The notes beneath the pieces are model-generated. The model had not been told where the DNA came from and searched no databases. It worked only from the letters and a program-made list of their open reading frames with translations. Below are positions 25,820 through 35,398 of a stretch of DNA of 60,105 nt, in pieces (the stretch's first letter is position 1; each line of letters begins with the position of its first letter). The position numbers were made by a program, and so were the translations under genes. The stretch is taken from assembly GCA_910585465.1 (NCBI GenBank), contig CAJUEW010000021.1:1-60105 (forward strand), in the 5' to 3' direction. This stretch comes from an uncultured Lachnospiraceae bacterium. GTDB taxonomy: Bacteria > Bacillota > Clostridia > Lachnospirales > Lachnospiraceae.

Positions 25820-26701
25820 TTATTCAAATTTTCTTTTCAGCATGTGGGCAAATTCTTCTACATAATAGCCGGAATTGTCCTTTTTCCAAAAAGCGCAATA
25901 GTTACGCTTAATTTGAGAGTCCCCCCGAAAGAGAGGGATACGACTGATAGACATGCCAAAACTACCTGCCTGTCTCACTCCTTCCACCGGCATAAATCCC
26001 TGTCCCCCGATCACCATAAGACGGGCTTCTTCCAGATTTTCCGCATAGAGAAAATCGCCTTGAAAGCCAACCACTCCCTGATAATATTCTCTCTCTGTTT
26101 CCTGCTGTTCTTTCGAGCAAACAAGAATACATGGGATATTTTTTAATTCCTGCGGTGTAATGGATGGCAATGCCGCAATCGGGTTTCTGGCAGAAATCTC
26201 AATATACTCATTCCCAACAGTCAAAATCAAATTCACATATTCATCCGAAAATGCTCTGCGCTGGTCATTCAAAACCAGATCAACGCCGCCCGTCCGAAGC
26301 AGCCCGTATAGTTCTTCATGATTACCATATTCAATCTTCACCAGAACATCAGGATATTTAGAGGAAAATTCCTCCAATGCAAAATGAAATTCCTGTCCAC
26401 TATAACAACGCAGATAACCAATCGTCAATGCAGCTTTATCATCAGAGGAAAGTCTGGCTGCTTCTCTGCACATACTTTCATAATCGGCTATCAGCACCAG
26501 ACTTTTTTTATAAAAATATTCTCCGGCATTTGTGAGTGAAAATTTACGGTTTTTTCTTTCCAGCAAGTGAAAGCCAAGCTCGCGTTCCAATGCCTGAATT
26601 TGCTGCGAAATGGCAGACTGGGAAATATGACATTCCTCTGCTGCTTCTGAAAAACTATGCCTGCGTACAACCGCTTGGAAATATTTCATCTGACGTATCA
26701 T
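25820..26701 (-). CDS. LysR-family transcriptional regulator
   Basis: About 293 residues from the ATG at 26701 (GGGGTGA 8 nt upstream); a GTG four codons earlier is possible. The N-terminal winged helix (QMKYFQAVVRRHSFSEAAEECHISQSAISQQIQALERELG) is canonical, followed by the two-lobed effector domain (about 90-290). The nearest candidate targets are the SDR and the lost aldo/keto reductase downstream on the same strand. Confidence 0.9.
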   Translation of the reverse strand: MIRQMKYFQAVVRRHSFSEAAEECHISQSAISQQIQALERELGFHLLERKNRKFSLTNAGEYFYKKSLVLIADYESMCREAARLSSDDKAALTIGYLRCYSGQEFHFALEEFSSKYPDVLVKIEYGNHEELYGLLRTGGVDLVLNDQRRAFSDEYVNLILTVGNEYIEISARNPIAALPSITPQELKNIPCILVCSKEQQETEREYYQGVVGFQGDFLYAENLEEARLMVIGGQGFMPVEGVRQAGSFGMSISRIPLFRGDSQIKRNYCAFWKKDNSGYYVEEFAHMLKRKFE

Positions 26702-26789
26702 TCCATTTGTCACCCCGTTCTTTCAATTTTTTTATTCTCAGATCACAAGGCTTGAAAAAAATCTACGTAAAGGAGAAGGTGCTTTCTAT

Positions 26790-27000
26790 GATTAAAAGTA
26801 TACAACAGTTTCAGGCAGAAGGGGGAAAATTTAGAAAAAGTTTTCGTAAACTATTCCGCAGATATGAAGAAGATTGCCGAGATGGTTTACGGGATAACGT
26901 GCTGGACTTGGAGCCTTCCCTGATCGCGGAGGAACTGGAAATGTATGAATTTCTAGGTGTTGTATTCAAGACGGGCAAGATTTACTTCTCCCCATCCTGA
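26790..27000 (+). pseudogene. ISLre2-family (UPF0236) transposase N-terminal remnant
   Basis: The start MIKSIQQFQAEGGKF matches the conserved N-terminus of ISLre2 transposases. A +1 slip after AAATTT moves the homology to EKVFVNYSADMKKIAEMVYGIT. It then returns to the first frame as NVLDLEPSLIAEELEMYEFL. After that the sequence runs into the opposite-strand MATE fragment. AAGGAG upstream remains. Only about 60 of the ~450 residues survive. Confidence 0.72.
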
Positions 27001-27378
27001 AGTACCCTGTGTTGGTTCTGCCTTATATCCGGTCCCGGAAAACACAGCACAGAAACGATATTTTGTGTCAATGTAATAGCTTTGACCAAACAGCGGTTGT
27101 AATCCCTCAAGCGCAATCGTTTGGGAAATATCCGTAGCAATAACCGCCCCTTTCAGTCCCCAACGGATCGGAAAGATTAACAGCCAATCGATGTGAGCAT
27201 AAACAGCATTTACAATCATGACGAATGGCATTACGATATTGACAACTCCAAGGGCGTTTGTCCCAACACCCCGCCCGATAAATATGCCGTCCATAACGGT
27301 AAACAATGAAAAACTGACTTGCCCCAAAATGGTTGGAACAACATATTTGACAAAAGTTTTGCTTCTTGTGGTATTCAT
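26953..27378 (-). pseudogene. MATE-family efflux protein with internal deletions
   Basis: 141 residues against about 450. The N-terminal helix region (KYVVPTILGQVSFSLFTVMDGIFIGRGVGTNALGVVNIVMPF) is good MATE sequence. It is then joined to WLLIFPIRWGLKGAVIATDISQ (mid-protein) and to LEGLQPLFGQSYY (later region). The tail overlaps the ISLre2 scrap. AAGGAGG before the ATG is intact. It cannot form a transporter. Confidence 0.75.
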
Positions 27379-27441
27379 TTAATTTTCCTCCTTTTCCGCA
27401 CAATGCGGATAATTTTTAATTTATTCAAGAATAAAATAAAA

Positions 27442-27477
27442 GCGCCCGGTTATTGTAAATAATCAATAACCGGGCGC
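27442..27477 (-). terminator. Strong hairpin, likely attenuator in the MATE leader
   Basis: Perfect 13-bp stem (GCGCCCGGTTATT / AATAACCGGGCGC, 10-nt loop) followed on the minus strand by TTTTATTTT. It lies 64 bp upstream of the MATE start and ~240 bp downstream of AAC(3). Either it ends the AAC(3) transcript or it is a conditional terminator in the MATE leader. The palindrome GTTAAG-N5-CTTAAC (27504-27520) and a second small hairpin (ACCACTGCGGTGGT, about 27524-27537) precede it. The rest of 27379-27713 shows no gene. Confidence 0.7.
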
Positions 27478-27713
27478 ACCCGACACTTTCTTACCAACTG
27501 TAAGTTAAGTTTTTCTTAACCGTACCACTGCGGTGGTCACAGTCCTCCAGTGACATATTTTCAGTTGTTTATTTCTCTACCAGCAGCAAACGAAATGAAT
27601 TATATTCTATAGACATGGTTTTGTCAAGCCAGGCATAATAAACTTATACATTCTTTATGGTACAAAAGAATAACCATACGGGATTGAGGTTGTGTGGGTG
27701 TTTTTCCCTTCCG

Positions 27714-28505
27714 TCATTTTCTGTTTTCTTCTATCCATTTCACAGCAAAATCTACCAACGCCCTTTGACGCATCATAGAAAGAATGCCATTTCCTAAAAG
27801 TGCATGACACACCTGCCCCGTTTGTTCAAATGCCTCTCCAATTGCTGAAAAATCTTCTCCATCTACAGCTAATGTTTCATAAGATTTCCATATTCGCTGT
27901 CCGTTAATCTGTATGGCACTGCTCTCAATGACCGTATGCTTACCCGGATAATCAGCCCGTACATCTGCCAAATGCAGGGAAGTATTTTTGTCATAGCCAA
28001 CGCCAATCAGTAATACATATCCATCAAGTTCATATAGTCTGCCAATAGGCGAGCTGTCACCAAAAATATCAGACAAGTCATGATTTTCTGTCAGATACTG
28101 TGCATAGCGCCCCCATGCCGCTACGGACCTTGCAGGGTGGTCACTCCTAAGTGTTCCCGACCACTGCCGGAACATTTCTGCTACAGTTCCCATTGTATTC
28201 GTTGGTGTAATCCTTTTGTCATAAGCAGGTATATTTTCACGTATAACAGACCACCATTCTTTCGGTTCCTGCCAGTAAACACCTGTTTTTGGATCTAAAT
28301 TTTTCCATGACTGTGTCGGCATCATGATAGTCCCTTCTTCGCCGACTCCTTCCAGTAATGTTTCAATCACTGACTGTGCTCCGCCACATACATAGCCCAG
28401 ACTTCTCAGTGATGTGTGTACCATAACTACCTGCCCTTTTTTGACACCCACTTCCTTCAAGGCAGCTTTAATATCATCGGGAATTACCAGTTTTCTTTTT
28501 TCCAT
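27714..28505 (-). CDS. Aminoglycoside N(3)-acetyltransferase-like protein, AAC(3)
   Basis: 263 residues, normal for the antibiotic_NAT (AAC(3)/YokD) family. The N-terminal VMVHTSLRSLGYV (H30-L33), GTIMMPTQSW, and the conserved HPARSVAAWG and NTSLHLADVRA segments are present. It would transfer acetyl from acetyl-CoA to the 3-amino group of aminoglycosides, though chromosomal Clostridia homologues need not confer resistance. It is encoded after a LacI regulator. An AACAGTT/AACTGTT inverted repeat lies upstream near 28528-28563. Confidence 0.85.
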   Translation of the reverse strand: MEKRKLVIPDDIKAALKEVGVKKGQVVMVHTSLRSLGYVCGGAQSVIETLLEGVGEEGTIMMPTQSWKNLDPKTGVYWQEPKEWWSVIRENIPAYDKRITPTNTMGTVAEMFRQWSGTLRSDHPARSVAAWGRYAQYLTENHDLSDIFGDSSPIGRLYELDGYVLLIGVGYDKNTSLHLADVRADYPGKHTVIESSAIQINGQRIWKSYETLAVDGEDFSAIGEAFEQTGQVCHALLGNGILSMMRQRALVDFAVKWIEENRK

Positions 28506-28602
28506 CTTATTATTCCTCCAATCTGCGTTAAAACAGTTATACTAAATAATAAAATGAACTGTTGTAAATTACAAAGGTTAAACACATAACCCGTGCCAAA
28601 AT

Positions 28603-29622
28603 TCAGTTACATTTTTTGTGCATTTTTACATCACGCACTGTGTCGCGCTCTATCAGAGTTACGGGAAGCAATACGTTTTTATTCCTGCATCCTCCATCTT
28701 TTAAATGCTTCAGCATTTGAAGCGCCAAAGTTGCCCTTTCACTGTAATCCTGTTTTATCGTAGTCAGCGGCGGTACAAATTTTTCACATTCTCTCACATT
28801 ATCAAAACCGATTACTGACATATCCTCTGGAACCAGCAGCCCTGCACCTTTCAAAAATTGAATAAAATCCATTGCATAATAATCAGATACCGCAAAAACT
28901 GCCGAATATTTTTTAATTTCCTCCAAATGTTCTCCATAAAAAATAGTTCGCACTCTCTGCTCCATAGGAATAATCATAAGCTCTGCACTTGGAAGTTCGC
29001 TTTTTAATCCCATAAACCTTTCCATATCCATGCAGATATTATTATCCGATATGCAAAGTACATCCCTGTGCCCCCTGCCTTTCAGATAATGTCCGGCCTG
29101 CACCCCGCCGTCAAAATGGTTAACCTTAATATTTACAAGATTGCCGGAACTTTTCATGTATCCATCATAAACCACAAAAGGAATATGCATCTGTTCCCTC
29201 AATTTCTTATAATCCTGTTCACAGAAACCGATCAACACCATACCTTCCATATTCCACATGGAAGCAAACTTAGGAATTTCATTCCATTTGCTGGTTATTT
29301 TGAGCATAAGGAATTTATCTGCTTTCTCCATCTCTCCTGCCAGTGCATTTACTGATGCCGAAATAAACTGGTCTTCCAGCGTATGCCCCTCATATTTCTC
29401 ATGGTCATTAATGACCACCCCGATAATTTTAGAATCATTCTGTGCCAGAAGTATTCCTGCCATATTCGGAATATACCGGCGCTTTTCCAAAAGCTCCTGC
29501 ACACGCTTTACTGTTTCGTCTGATATTTTCTTTGTTTTTCCATGGATCACATTTGATACGGTAGCAGTGCTCAAGCCTAATTCTTCAGCAATATCAGCAA
29601 TTCGTATTTTTCCATTTTCCAT
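28603..29622 (-). CDS. LacI-family transcriptional regulator
   Basis: About 339 residues from the ATG at 29622 (AAGGTG 7 nt upstream); the ORF extends 14 codons further. The DNA-binding headpiece IRIADIAEELGLSTATVSNVIHGKTKKISDETVKRV is typical, followed by a periplasmic-binding-protein-like effector domain (VIGFDNV near the C-terminus). No sugar-uptake genes are adjacent, so its targets are unknown. Confidence 0.9.
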   Translation of the reverse strand: MENGKIRIADIAEELGLSTATVSNVIHGKTKKISDETVKRVQELLEKRRYIPNMAGILLAQNDSKIIGVVINDHEKYEGHTLEDQFISASVNALAGEMEKADKFLMLKITSKWNEIPKFASMWNMEGMVLIGFCEQDYKKLREQMHIPFVVYDGYMKSSGNLVNIKVNHFDGGVQAGHYLKGRGHRDVLCISDNNICMDMERFMGLKSELPSAELMIIPMEQRVRTIFYGEHLEEIKKYSAVFAVSDYYAMDFIQFLKGAGLLVPEDMSVIGFDNVRECEKFVPPLTTIKQDYSERATLALQMLKHLKDGGCRNKNVLLPVTLIERDTVRDVKMHKKCN

Positions 29623-29728
29623 ATTTTTCACCTTGCTTATTTTTCCCAGTTTCACTTTACCCACAATTCATCTCTGCACTTTGCGTTTGTTCATAACGCT
29701 CTGTGTCACGCCTAACCGCAGCCCGCTA

Positions 29729-30178
29729 TCATTCATTTTGGGAGCTACCCACAATAGTATGACTGGCTTTTCTAGAATCTGCACCTTCTTGAACCCATCC
29801 TTCTTCTAATCCAACTCTGATAATCCTGCCATCATCATTATAATCAGTCCAAACTGTTGCATTATCCCCATATGGAAATACATTTGCCCTCCCGGGATTT
29901 AAAATAACCGCCATTTTTACATTAAATGTCCCCAGTTTCGGGAAAATAAGTGTATCAATTCCATAAATCAGACAACATACTGCATAAATAATCAGACAGA
30001 AGCAATATTTTGAAAGAACAATCAGTTTTCGTGGATATGGCGTTGCACAAAGCAAAGCAGTTGCTTTGGGATACTGATCCTCTTTTAAAGCAACATATTG
30101 TGTCAATATGAAAATGTTGCAGGTTTTACTGCCGCAAACAGAGCAATATATCCAATCCGTTTTGCATGGCTTAGTCAT
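29729..30178 (-). pseudogene. Mosaic ORF joining three unrelated fragments
   Basis: The ATG at 30178 overlaps the stop of the radical SAM gene (ATGA). The first ~20 codons (WIYCSVCGSKT) are the start of a cysteine-rich KTR-domain protein. They are followed by about 60 residues of an ABC-2-type permease (KATALLCATPYPRKLIVLSKYCF, then a membrane helix). The tail of about 65 residues (NPGRANVFPYGDN, TVWTDYNDDGRIIRVGLEEGW) is unrecognised. The open frame is continuous, but the parts do not belong together, so it is probably a deletion product. Confidence 0.6.
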
Positions 30179-31059
30179 TTCATCTCCAAATCCCAAAGGC
30201 TTAACTGTTTTGCCGCATCTTTTTCCTCGAAAGTACATAAATACTGAAATATCTGTTCATTGTTATGAACAATGCCTGCGTTATTGCATTTCTGATAAAA
30301 CAAGCTCATTAATTGATTGCTGTATGGGCTTTCAATCATATACTGATTTCCATATGTCCGCATATATTTTTCTTTTAACTGTGGGAATAGATTATCTAAC
30401 CTTTCATAAAAATATTTCCTGTTACCTTCCCGAAGTGTCAACCCCATGCCGAAACAGATAATGCCATAAACTTTTGTCTCAATGCACATATCCAAAATTC
30501 CAGATATATTTTCTTCTGTATCGTTGATAAACGGCAGAATCGGCGTGAGCCATACAACAGTTGGTATTCCCGCATCATGCAGCTTTTTCAAAGCTTCAAA
30601 ACGCTCCTTTGTTGTACTTACATTCGGTTCGATTTTTCTACATAAATCCTCATCATAAGTAGTTAAAGTCATTTGCACAACACATTTTGTCTTTTCATTT
30701 ATCTTTTGCAAAAGCTCTAAATCACGTAAGATTCGGGCTGATTTTGTAATGACAGTAAATCCAAACCCATGCTCGTATATCAAATGCAATGCTTTTCTTA
30801 CATTTCTGATTTCCATCTCCAAAGGAATATAAGGGTCTGTCATAGCGCCTGTGCCTATCATACATTTTCTTCGTTTATGCGTAAGGGCATACTCTAATAA
30901 ATCAATCGCATTTTCTTTCACTTCAATATCTTCAAAAGAATGTTCCATATGATAGCACTTACTTCTGGAATCGCAATAAATACACCCATGAGAGCAGCCA
31001 CGATATAAGTTCATTCCGTTTTTTGCTGATAATATTCCTTTGGATTTCACAAAGTGCAT
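30175..31059 (-). CDS. SPL-like radical SAM protein
   Basis: 294 residues of the Rv2578c/spore-photoproduct-lyase-like group. The 4Fe-4S motif is CxxxCxxC (C22, C26, C29 in YRGCSHGCIYCDSRS). GTGAMTDPYIPLE is the usual substrate/SAM loop, and TTYDEDLCRKIEPNVSTTKERFEALKKLHDAGIPT is highly typical. The reaction of this subfamily is not established. It follows the ClbS-like gene by 11 bp, so the two may be co-expressed. Confidence 0.82.
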   Translation of the reverse strand: MHFVKSKGILSAKNGMNLYRGCSHGCIYCDSRSKCYHMEHSFEDIEVKENAIDLLEYALTHKRRKCMIGTGAMTDPYIPLEMEIRNVRKALHLIYEHGFGFTVITKSARILRDLELLQKINEKTKCVVQMTLTTYDEDLCRKIEPNVSTTKERFEALKKLHDAGIPTVVWLTPILPFINDTEENISGILDMCIETKVYGIICFGMGLTLREGNRKYFYERLDNLFPQLKEKYMRTYGNQYMIESPYSNQLMSLFYQKCNNAGIVHNNEQIFQYLCTFEEKDAAKQLSLWDLEMK

Positions 31060-31070
31060 CTTTTTTCACC

Positions 31071-31613
31071 TCATATGGCAGCACAATTTTTCCTATGTGC
31101 TCTTAATTTCTTCATTGCCCAATCATAATGGCTTGCTGTAACGCTGACAAAATAGGAACCTAATGTGCTTCCTCCAACCCATTTATACACACCTTTAGAA
31201 AAAAGCTCCTCATTAGAAAATGTTTCCGCTAACTTTATAACTTCAGCATGGGATTTTTGAAACATCGTCTTTGCATCTTCCAATGATGTACGCTGATGCT
31301 TTTTCCAAAACTCCACATTCATGTCTCCATAAGTTTTCCAGTTATAAGGCTGTGGAATGAATGGCATAGTTTCTCCTTTTTGATTTGACTGCACCCAGTG
31401 AAGCAAAAGCTGATGCCATTCATAAAGATGGATTAAAACATCTCGAAGATTCCTGTCTCTTTTCCAATGAGCCTCTTTCTTTTTTACATCATCTGAAAAA
31501 TCAAAAGGTACTTTCAGTTCTTTTTCAGTCAATCCCAGAATAAGAACATTTAGTTTTTCATAGTTTGTAGCTGCTGCGGTTAATAAATCTGCTTTCGTTG
31601 TTGGTCTGCCCAT
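31071..31613 (-). CDS. ClbS/DfsB-family four-helix protein
   Basis: 180 residues with the family start MGRPTTKADLLTAAATNYEKL, the internal LHEWHQLLLHW-like segment (LYEWHQLLLHWVQSN) and GGSTLGSYFVSVTASHYDWAMKKLRAH near the end. ClbS protects against colibactin by hydrolysing its cyclopropane. Most homologues, including this one, have unknown substrates. Confidence 0.85.
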   Translation of the reverse strand: MGRPTTKADLLTAAATNYEKLNVLILGLTEKELKVPFDFSDDVKKKEAHWKRDRNLRDVLIHLYEWHQLLLHWVQSNQKGETMPFIPQPYNWKTYGDMNVEFWKKHQRTSLEDAKTMFQKSHAEVIKLAETFSNEELFSKGVYKWVGGSTLGSYFVSVTASHYDWAMKKLRAHRKNCAAI

Positions 31614-31686
31614 GTTAGTTTCCTTTCTGTTTCACAAAAATTGTATGCTTTATTCATGACAATAGAAGGTATGCGAAGTATATTTT

Positions 31687-32313
31687 CTATTGTTTACTCA
31701 TATCCATAACTCTGTATCTTAATATAGTTTTTAGCTTCGGCTTCGCTGTGCGGTTCGCATTATTCAAATATATTTCCCTATGTTTTTTCCCAATACGCTT
31801 ATACCCATGTTCCAGGCAGTATCTGTCCATAATTTCAAATGATGCGGGTTCATCATCAAATGCTCCTTTATGTAACATTTGGATACATTTTCCATCACAA
31901 ATTGTTTCAAAAGAAATAGAATCAAGATATATATTCGGCTTTTTCCTCTTAGCTAAGTCTAAAGCGTCAACAAATATTTCTCTGGTAATAGAATCTGGCT
32001 GCCGTATCATAATGACGTATTGCAGCTCCTCCTTTATCAGTTCATCCCTTGGAGAACCCTTGCCCCATACACCCTCTAATGGATATACGGAATAATCATT
32101 TATTTCTTGATTTTTTTCAGTTGATGATTTATACACCATTTTGATTTTATAAGCTGCCGAAAAAAGAGCTGAAACTTTTTCAGAAAAAACCTCATTGTTG
32201 GGATTTCCCATACCAGAAATGGTAATATAATTTTGAGAAGGAATATCAATAAAACAAGGAATTGCGCTTACACCGTATATTTCTTTCTCCTGCTTTCTCC
32301 ATTCAAATTTCAC
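31687..32313 (-). CDS. GyrI-like small-molecule-binding protein
   Basis: 208 residues matching the stand-alone GyrI-like (SHS2-fold) proteins: YITISGMGNPNNEVFSEKVSALFSAAY, the YPLEGVWG segment, and the C-terminal HGYKRIGKKHREIYLNNANRT motif. Family members bind or hydrolyse small cytotoxic molecules. It lies between the ClbS-like protein and a WYL regulator, a local group of possible small-molecule defence genes. Confidence 0.85.
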   Translation of the reverse strand: MKFEWRKQEKEIYGVSAIPCFIDIPSQNYITISGMGNPNNEVFSEKVSALFSAAYKIKMVYKSSTEKNQEINDYSVYPLEGVWGKGSPRDELIKEELQYVIMIRQPDSITREIFVDALDLAKRKKPNIYLDSISFETICDGKCIQMLHKGAFDDEPASFEIMDRYCLEHGYKRIGKKHREIYLNNANRTAKPKLKTILRYRVMDMSKQ

Positions 32314-32417
32314 TTCCGATTCCTCACTTCCTTAAATAGAGTTTACGTTACTTTTCATTCCGTTCACAGTAACAAATTTACGGTCAGATTGTATCACATA
32401 TATGCTGACACCCTATG

Positions 32418-33314
32418 TCATGTTTTATATTTTTCGTAAATTCTCTTTGCCTGTTCAGATACAATTTCTTTAAGATACGCAGGCTCTATAATATCCGCCT
32501 GTGTTCCAAATGATAACAGATACCCTATCAGCCACTCATCTTCTGGCATTTGAGCAGATACAATGAAGTCTCCATTCTCTTTCCTGCTTATCTGTGTTCC
32601 ATCAAATTCATCATAAACCCGATATGCCATATTCTGTGGGAAACGTAAAATGATTGTATGATAGCTTTGCCCTGATTCTTCCTCTGATTCCGGAAATGAA
32701 TACTTGGAAAAACCATCTGTCAGAATCTTGAAATCTATAATACGGGTCAGTTTAAAGATTCGGTAATCATTTTTCTGCATACAGTATGCCTTTAAATACC
32801 ACGACATAGACTTATATGCCATTTTTAATGGACAGACAGTCCTTTCACTGACTTCTCCATAGGAACTTGCATATGTTATTTTTACGCACTTTTGGTGAAT
32901 TACCGATGATTTCAACAGCTCAAATTTTTCATTATCCGTTCTTCTATTTCCCCATCTGGAAAAGTCCACCTCAAGCCAGCTTTCTGAACTGAGGTTAAAT
33001 ATTGCAGAAAGTTTCTGCAATGTCTGGCTGTTGCTGGTATTTTGTGTAGTATTTATGCTTTGTAATGCCGTAAGAATTTCCTGTTTTTCTTCCTCTGACA
33101 ATACAGCTTTATCCAGAACAAAATCATTCATCAAATGTATGCCGCCGTTTCTGCCTGCTTCTGCATAAATAGGGATACCTGCTCCGCTTAAAGCATCGAT
33201 ATCTCTATAAATCGTCCGAACCGATACTTCAAATTTTTCTGCTAATTCTGGAGCAGTAGCCTGCCCTTTATCAAGTAAATAATATACAATTTTAAACAAT
33301 CTGCTTTCCTGCAT
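32418..33314 (-). CDS. YafY-type HTH/WYL transcriptional regulator
   Basis: 298 residues from the ATG at 33314 (GGGAG 9 nt upstream). The N-terminal HTH_11 (ELAEKFEVSVRTIYRDIDALSGAGIPIYAEAGRNGGI) is followed by a WYL domain (MSWYLKAYCMQKNDYRIFKLTRI) and a C-terminal WCX extension. Both this gene and the 31.6-32.4 kb gap contain a short TGACA(T/C)xxTATGTCA-like repeat near their promoters (about 32408-32418 and 33357-33370), possibly its operator. Confidence 0.88.
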   Translation of the reverse strand: MQESRLFKIVYYLLDKGQATAPELAEKFEVSVRTIYRDIDALSGAGIPIYAEAGRNGGIHLMNDFVLDKAVLSEEEKQEILTALQSINTTQNTSNSQTLQKLSAIFNLSSESWLEVDFSRWGNRRTDNEKFELLKSSVIHQKCVKITYASSYGEVSERTVCPLKMAYKSMSWYLKAYCMQKNDYRIFKLTRIIDFKILTDGFSKYSFPESEEESGQSYHTIILRFPQNMAYRVYDEFDGTQISRKENGDFIVSAQMPEDEWLIGYLLSFGTQADIIEPAYLKEIVSEQAKRIYEKYKT

Positions 33315-33367
33315 CAATATTTTCTCCCTTTAGCGATAGAATAACACCTAAAAGCTGACATCTTATG

Positions 33368-33538
33368 TCAAGGTTTATTATATGCTTTTAACCTGTAAAT
33401 ATCAATAACTGTATAACCATCTTTCTGGGTTGGCATGTTTCCTTTCTCTGTGCGCTGAATCATACAGATTTGCTCTGCCATATCTATAGTGACTTCATAG
33501 TCAACTGCAGGTCTGCTGCCTTCGGAGGTTTTATTCAT
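33368..33538 (-). pseudogene. Small ICE-type ORF fragment (DUF4316/YodL-like)
   Basis: A 56-codon frame starting at the ATG at 33538 (GSRPAVDYEVTIDMAEQICMIQRTEKGNMPTQKDGYTVIDIYRLKAYN). It resembles a module of auxiliary proteins from Tn1549/Tn916-type conjugative elements, by memory only. The upstream minus-strand stretch (33539-33720) contains further scraps (GKLGAFAIKHKKVTQK) but no gene. It suggests a former integrative element. Confidence 0.4.
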
Positions 33539-33871
33539 TTTTGAGTGACCTTCTTATGCTTTATGGCAAAAGCCCCCAGTTTTCCGTCTGCCTCCAAAGG
33601 TTTACCCTACAGTCCGATGATATCATTTCCAATCACCGTATTCAGCCACATCTGAACACATCTTACAACCAGATCGGTGCTTCCGGTACGGTATCTGCAT
33701 ATAGAGCCGGCATTTTACTTTTCTGAATTTATAGTACCGGAAAAGCTAATAATATTTTAAAATCCGCAAAAAAATGACTTTTATCGAACGAATATTCTGT
33801 TATAATTATCTTATGGTTCTGTTTCAGAAGATTATATCTTACATTAAGAAATCGTGGAAGGAGGCTTTTGC

Positions 33872-35398
33872 ATGAGTAACAGTCAAATTTATATCGCAAT
33901 CGACTTGAAGTCGTTCTATGCATCTGTTGAGTGTGTGGAAAGGCAGCTTGATCCTCTTACCACAAATTTAGTGGTGGCGGATGGTGACAGGACAGAGAAA
34001 ACCATCTGTCTTGCCGTGTCACCTTCCCTGAAATTCTATGGCATACCTGGACGGGCGAGACTGTTCGAGGTAGTTCAAAGGGTGAAGGAAGTCAATATAG
34101 AACGAAGGAGCAGGGCACCCGGCAGGCAATTTACAGGCTCCTCCTGCTCAGCACCGGAACTGGCGGAGCATCCAGAACTGGAGCTTTCCTATATCACAGC
34201 ACCGCCCCGGATGGCATTCTATCTGGAATACAGCACCATCATTTATAATACCTATCTGAAATATGTCGCTCCAGAGGATATCCATGTATACTCCATTGAT
34301 GAAGTTTTTATGGATATAACCCATTATCTGAAAACATATGGCATGACACCAAAGGAACTGGCGTCAACAATAATACAGGATGTTCTAAACAGTACGGGAA
34401 TTACCGCAACTGCCGGCATTGGCACAAATCTGTATCTATGCAAGGTGGCAATGGATATTGTAGCAAAACATGTTGAACCTGATGAACATGGAGTCCGCAT
34501 CGCAGAACTGGATGAAATGAGTTACCGGAAACTTCTATGGAATCATCGCCCTCTTACTGATTTTTGGAGGGTTGGTCACGGATACCAGAAGAAATTGGAG
34601 GCCGCCGGACTCTTTACCATGGGAGACATTGCACGCTGCTCTTTAGGTGGAAACAGAGACTACTACAATGAAGATCTCCTCTATAATATGTTCGGTGTCA
34701 ATGCTGAACTTCTGATTGACCATGCCTGGGGATGGGAACCGACTACCATAGACTTGATTAAATCTTATAAACCGGAAACAAACAGTATGAGCTCCGGTCA
34801 GGTGCTGCAGTGTCCTTATGATGCTGAAAAAGGGAAGCTGATTGTTCAAGAAATGACAGATCTGCTTGTTCTTGACCTTGTAGAAAAGAAGCTGGTAACC
34901 GATCAAATAGTTCTCACAATCGGTTATGACATCGACAACCTCACGGATGAGGAAATCAGAAGCAGTTATAAAGGGGAGGTCACAACAGACCATTATGGAA
35001 GAAAAATTCCTAAACATGCCCATGGGACTGTCAATCTGAAGCAGCAGACTTCATCCACACAGCTTATCACGGAAGCTGTTATGGAGCTGTACGACCAGAT
35101 CATCAACCCAAAACTTCTGATCCGCCGGGTGACCGTTGTGGCCAATCATCTGGCAGATGAGACACAAATACAAAAATCAGAACAGTTTGAACAACTGGAC
35201 CTGTTTACGGATTATGCTGCCCTGGAAAAGGAAAAGAAAGAGGAGGAGGAACGGCTTTCCAAGGAAAGAAGGCTCCAGGAAGTAATGCTGTCTGTAAAAA
35301 AGAAGTACGGAAAAAATGCGCTCCTAAAAGGCATGAACCTGCAGGAAGGGGCGACCACAATGGAGCGGAACCGCCAGATCGGAGGACACAAGGCATGA
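33872..35398 (+). CDS. Y-family DNA polymerase (UmuC/UvrX-like)
   Basis: 508 residues from the ATG at 33872 (GGAGG 9 nt upstream). Catalytic residues: D11 in IAIDLKSFYASVE and the SIDEVFMDIT acidic pair. Helix-hairpin-helix and thumb regions follow, then a little-finger domain and a charged coiled tail (EKEKKEEEERLSKERR). This is the low-fidelity translesion polymerase type carried by Gram-positive mobile elements. A YolD-like gene overlaps its stop codon, the usual partner. Expression is normally LexA-controlled, but I do not see a clear LexA box upstream. Confidence 0.88.
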   Translation: MSNSQIYIAIDLKSFYASVECVERQLDPLTTNLVVADGDRTEKTICLAVSPSLKFYGIPGRARLFEVVQRVKEVNIERRSRAPGRQFTGSSCSAPELAEHPELELSYITAPPRMAFYLEYSTIIYNTYLKYVAPEDIHVYSIDEVFMDITHYLKTYGMTPKELASTIIQDVLNSTGITATAGIGTNLYLCKVAMDIVAKHVEPDEHGVRIAELDEMSYRKLLWNHRPLTDFWRVGHGYQKKLEAAGLFTMGDIARCSLGGNRDYYNEDLLYNMFGVNAELLIDHAWGWEPTTIDLIKSYKPETNSMSSGQVLQCPYDAEKGKLIVQEMTDLLVLDLVEKKLVTDQIVLTIGYDIDNLTDEEIRSSYKGEVTTDHYGRKIPKHAHGTVNLKQQTSSTQLITEAVMELYDQIINPKLLIRRVTVVANHLADETQIQKSEQFEQLDLFTDYAALEKEKKEEEERLSKERRLQEVMLSVKKKYGKNALLKGMNLQEGATTMERNRQIGGHKA

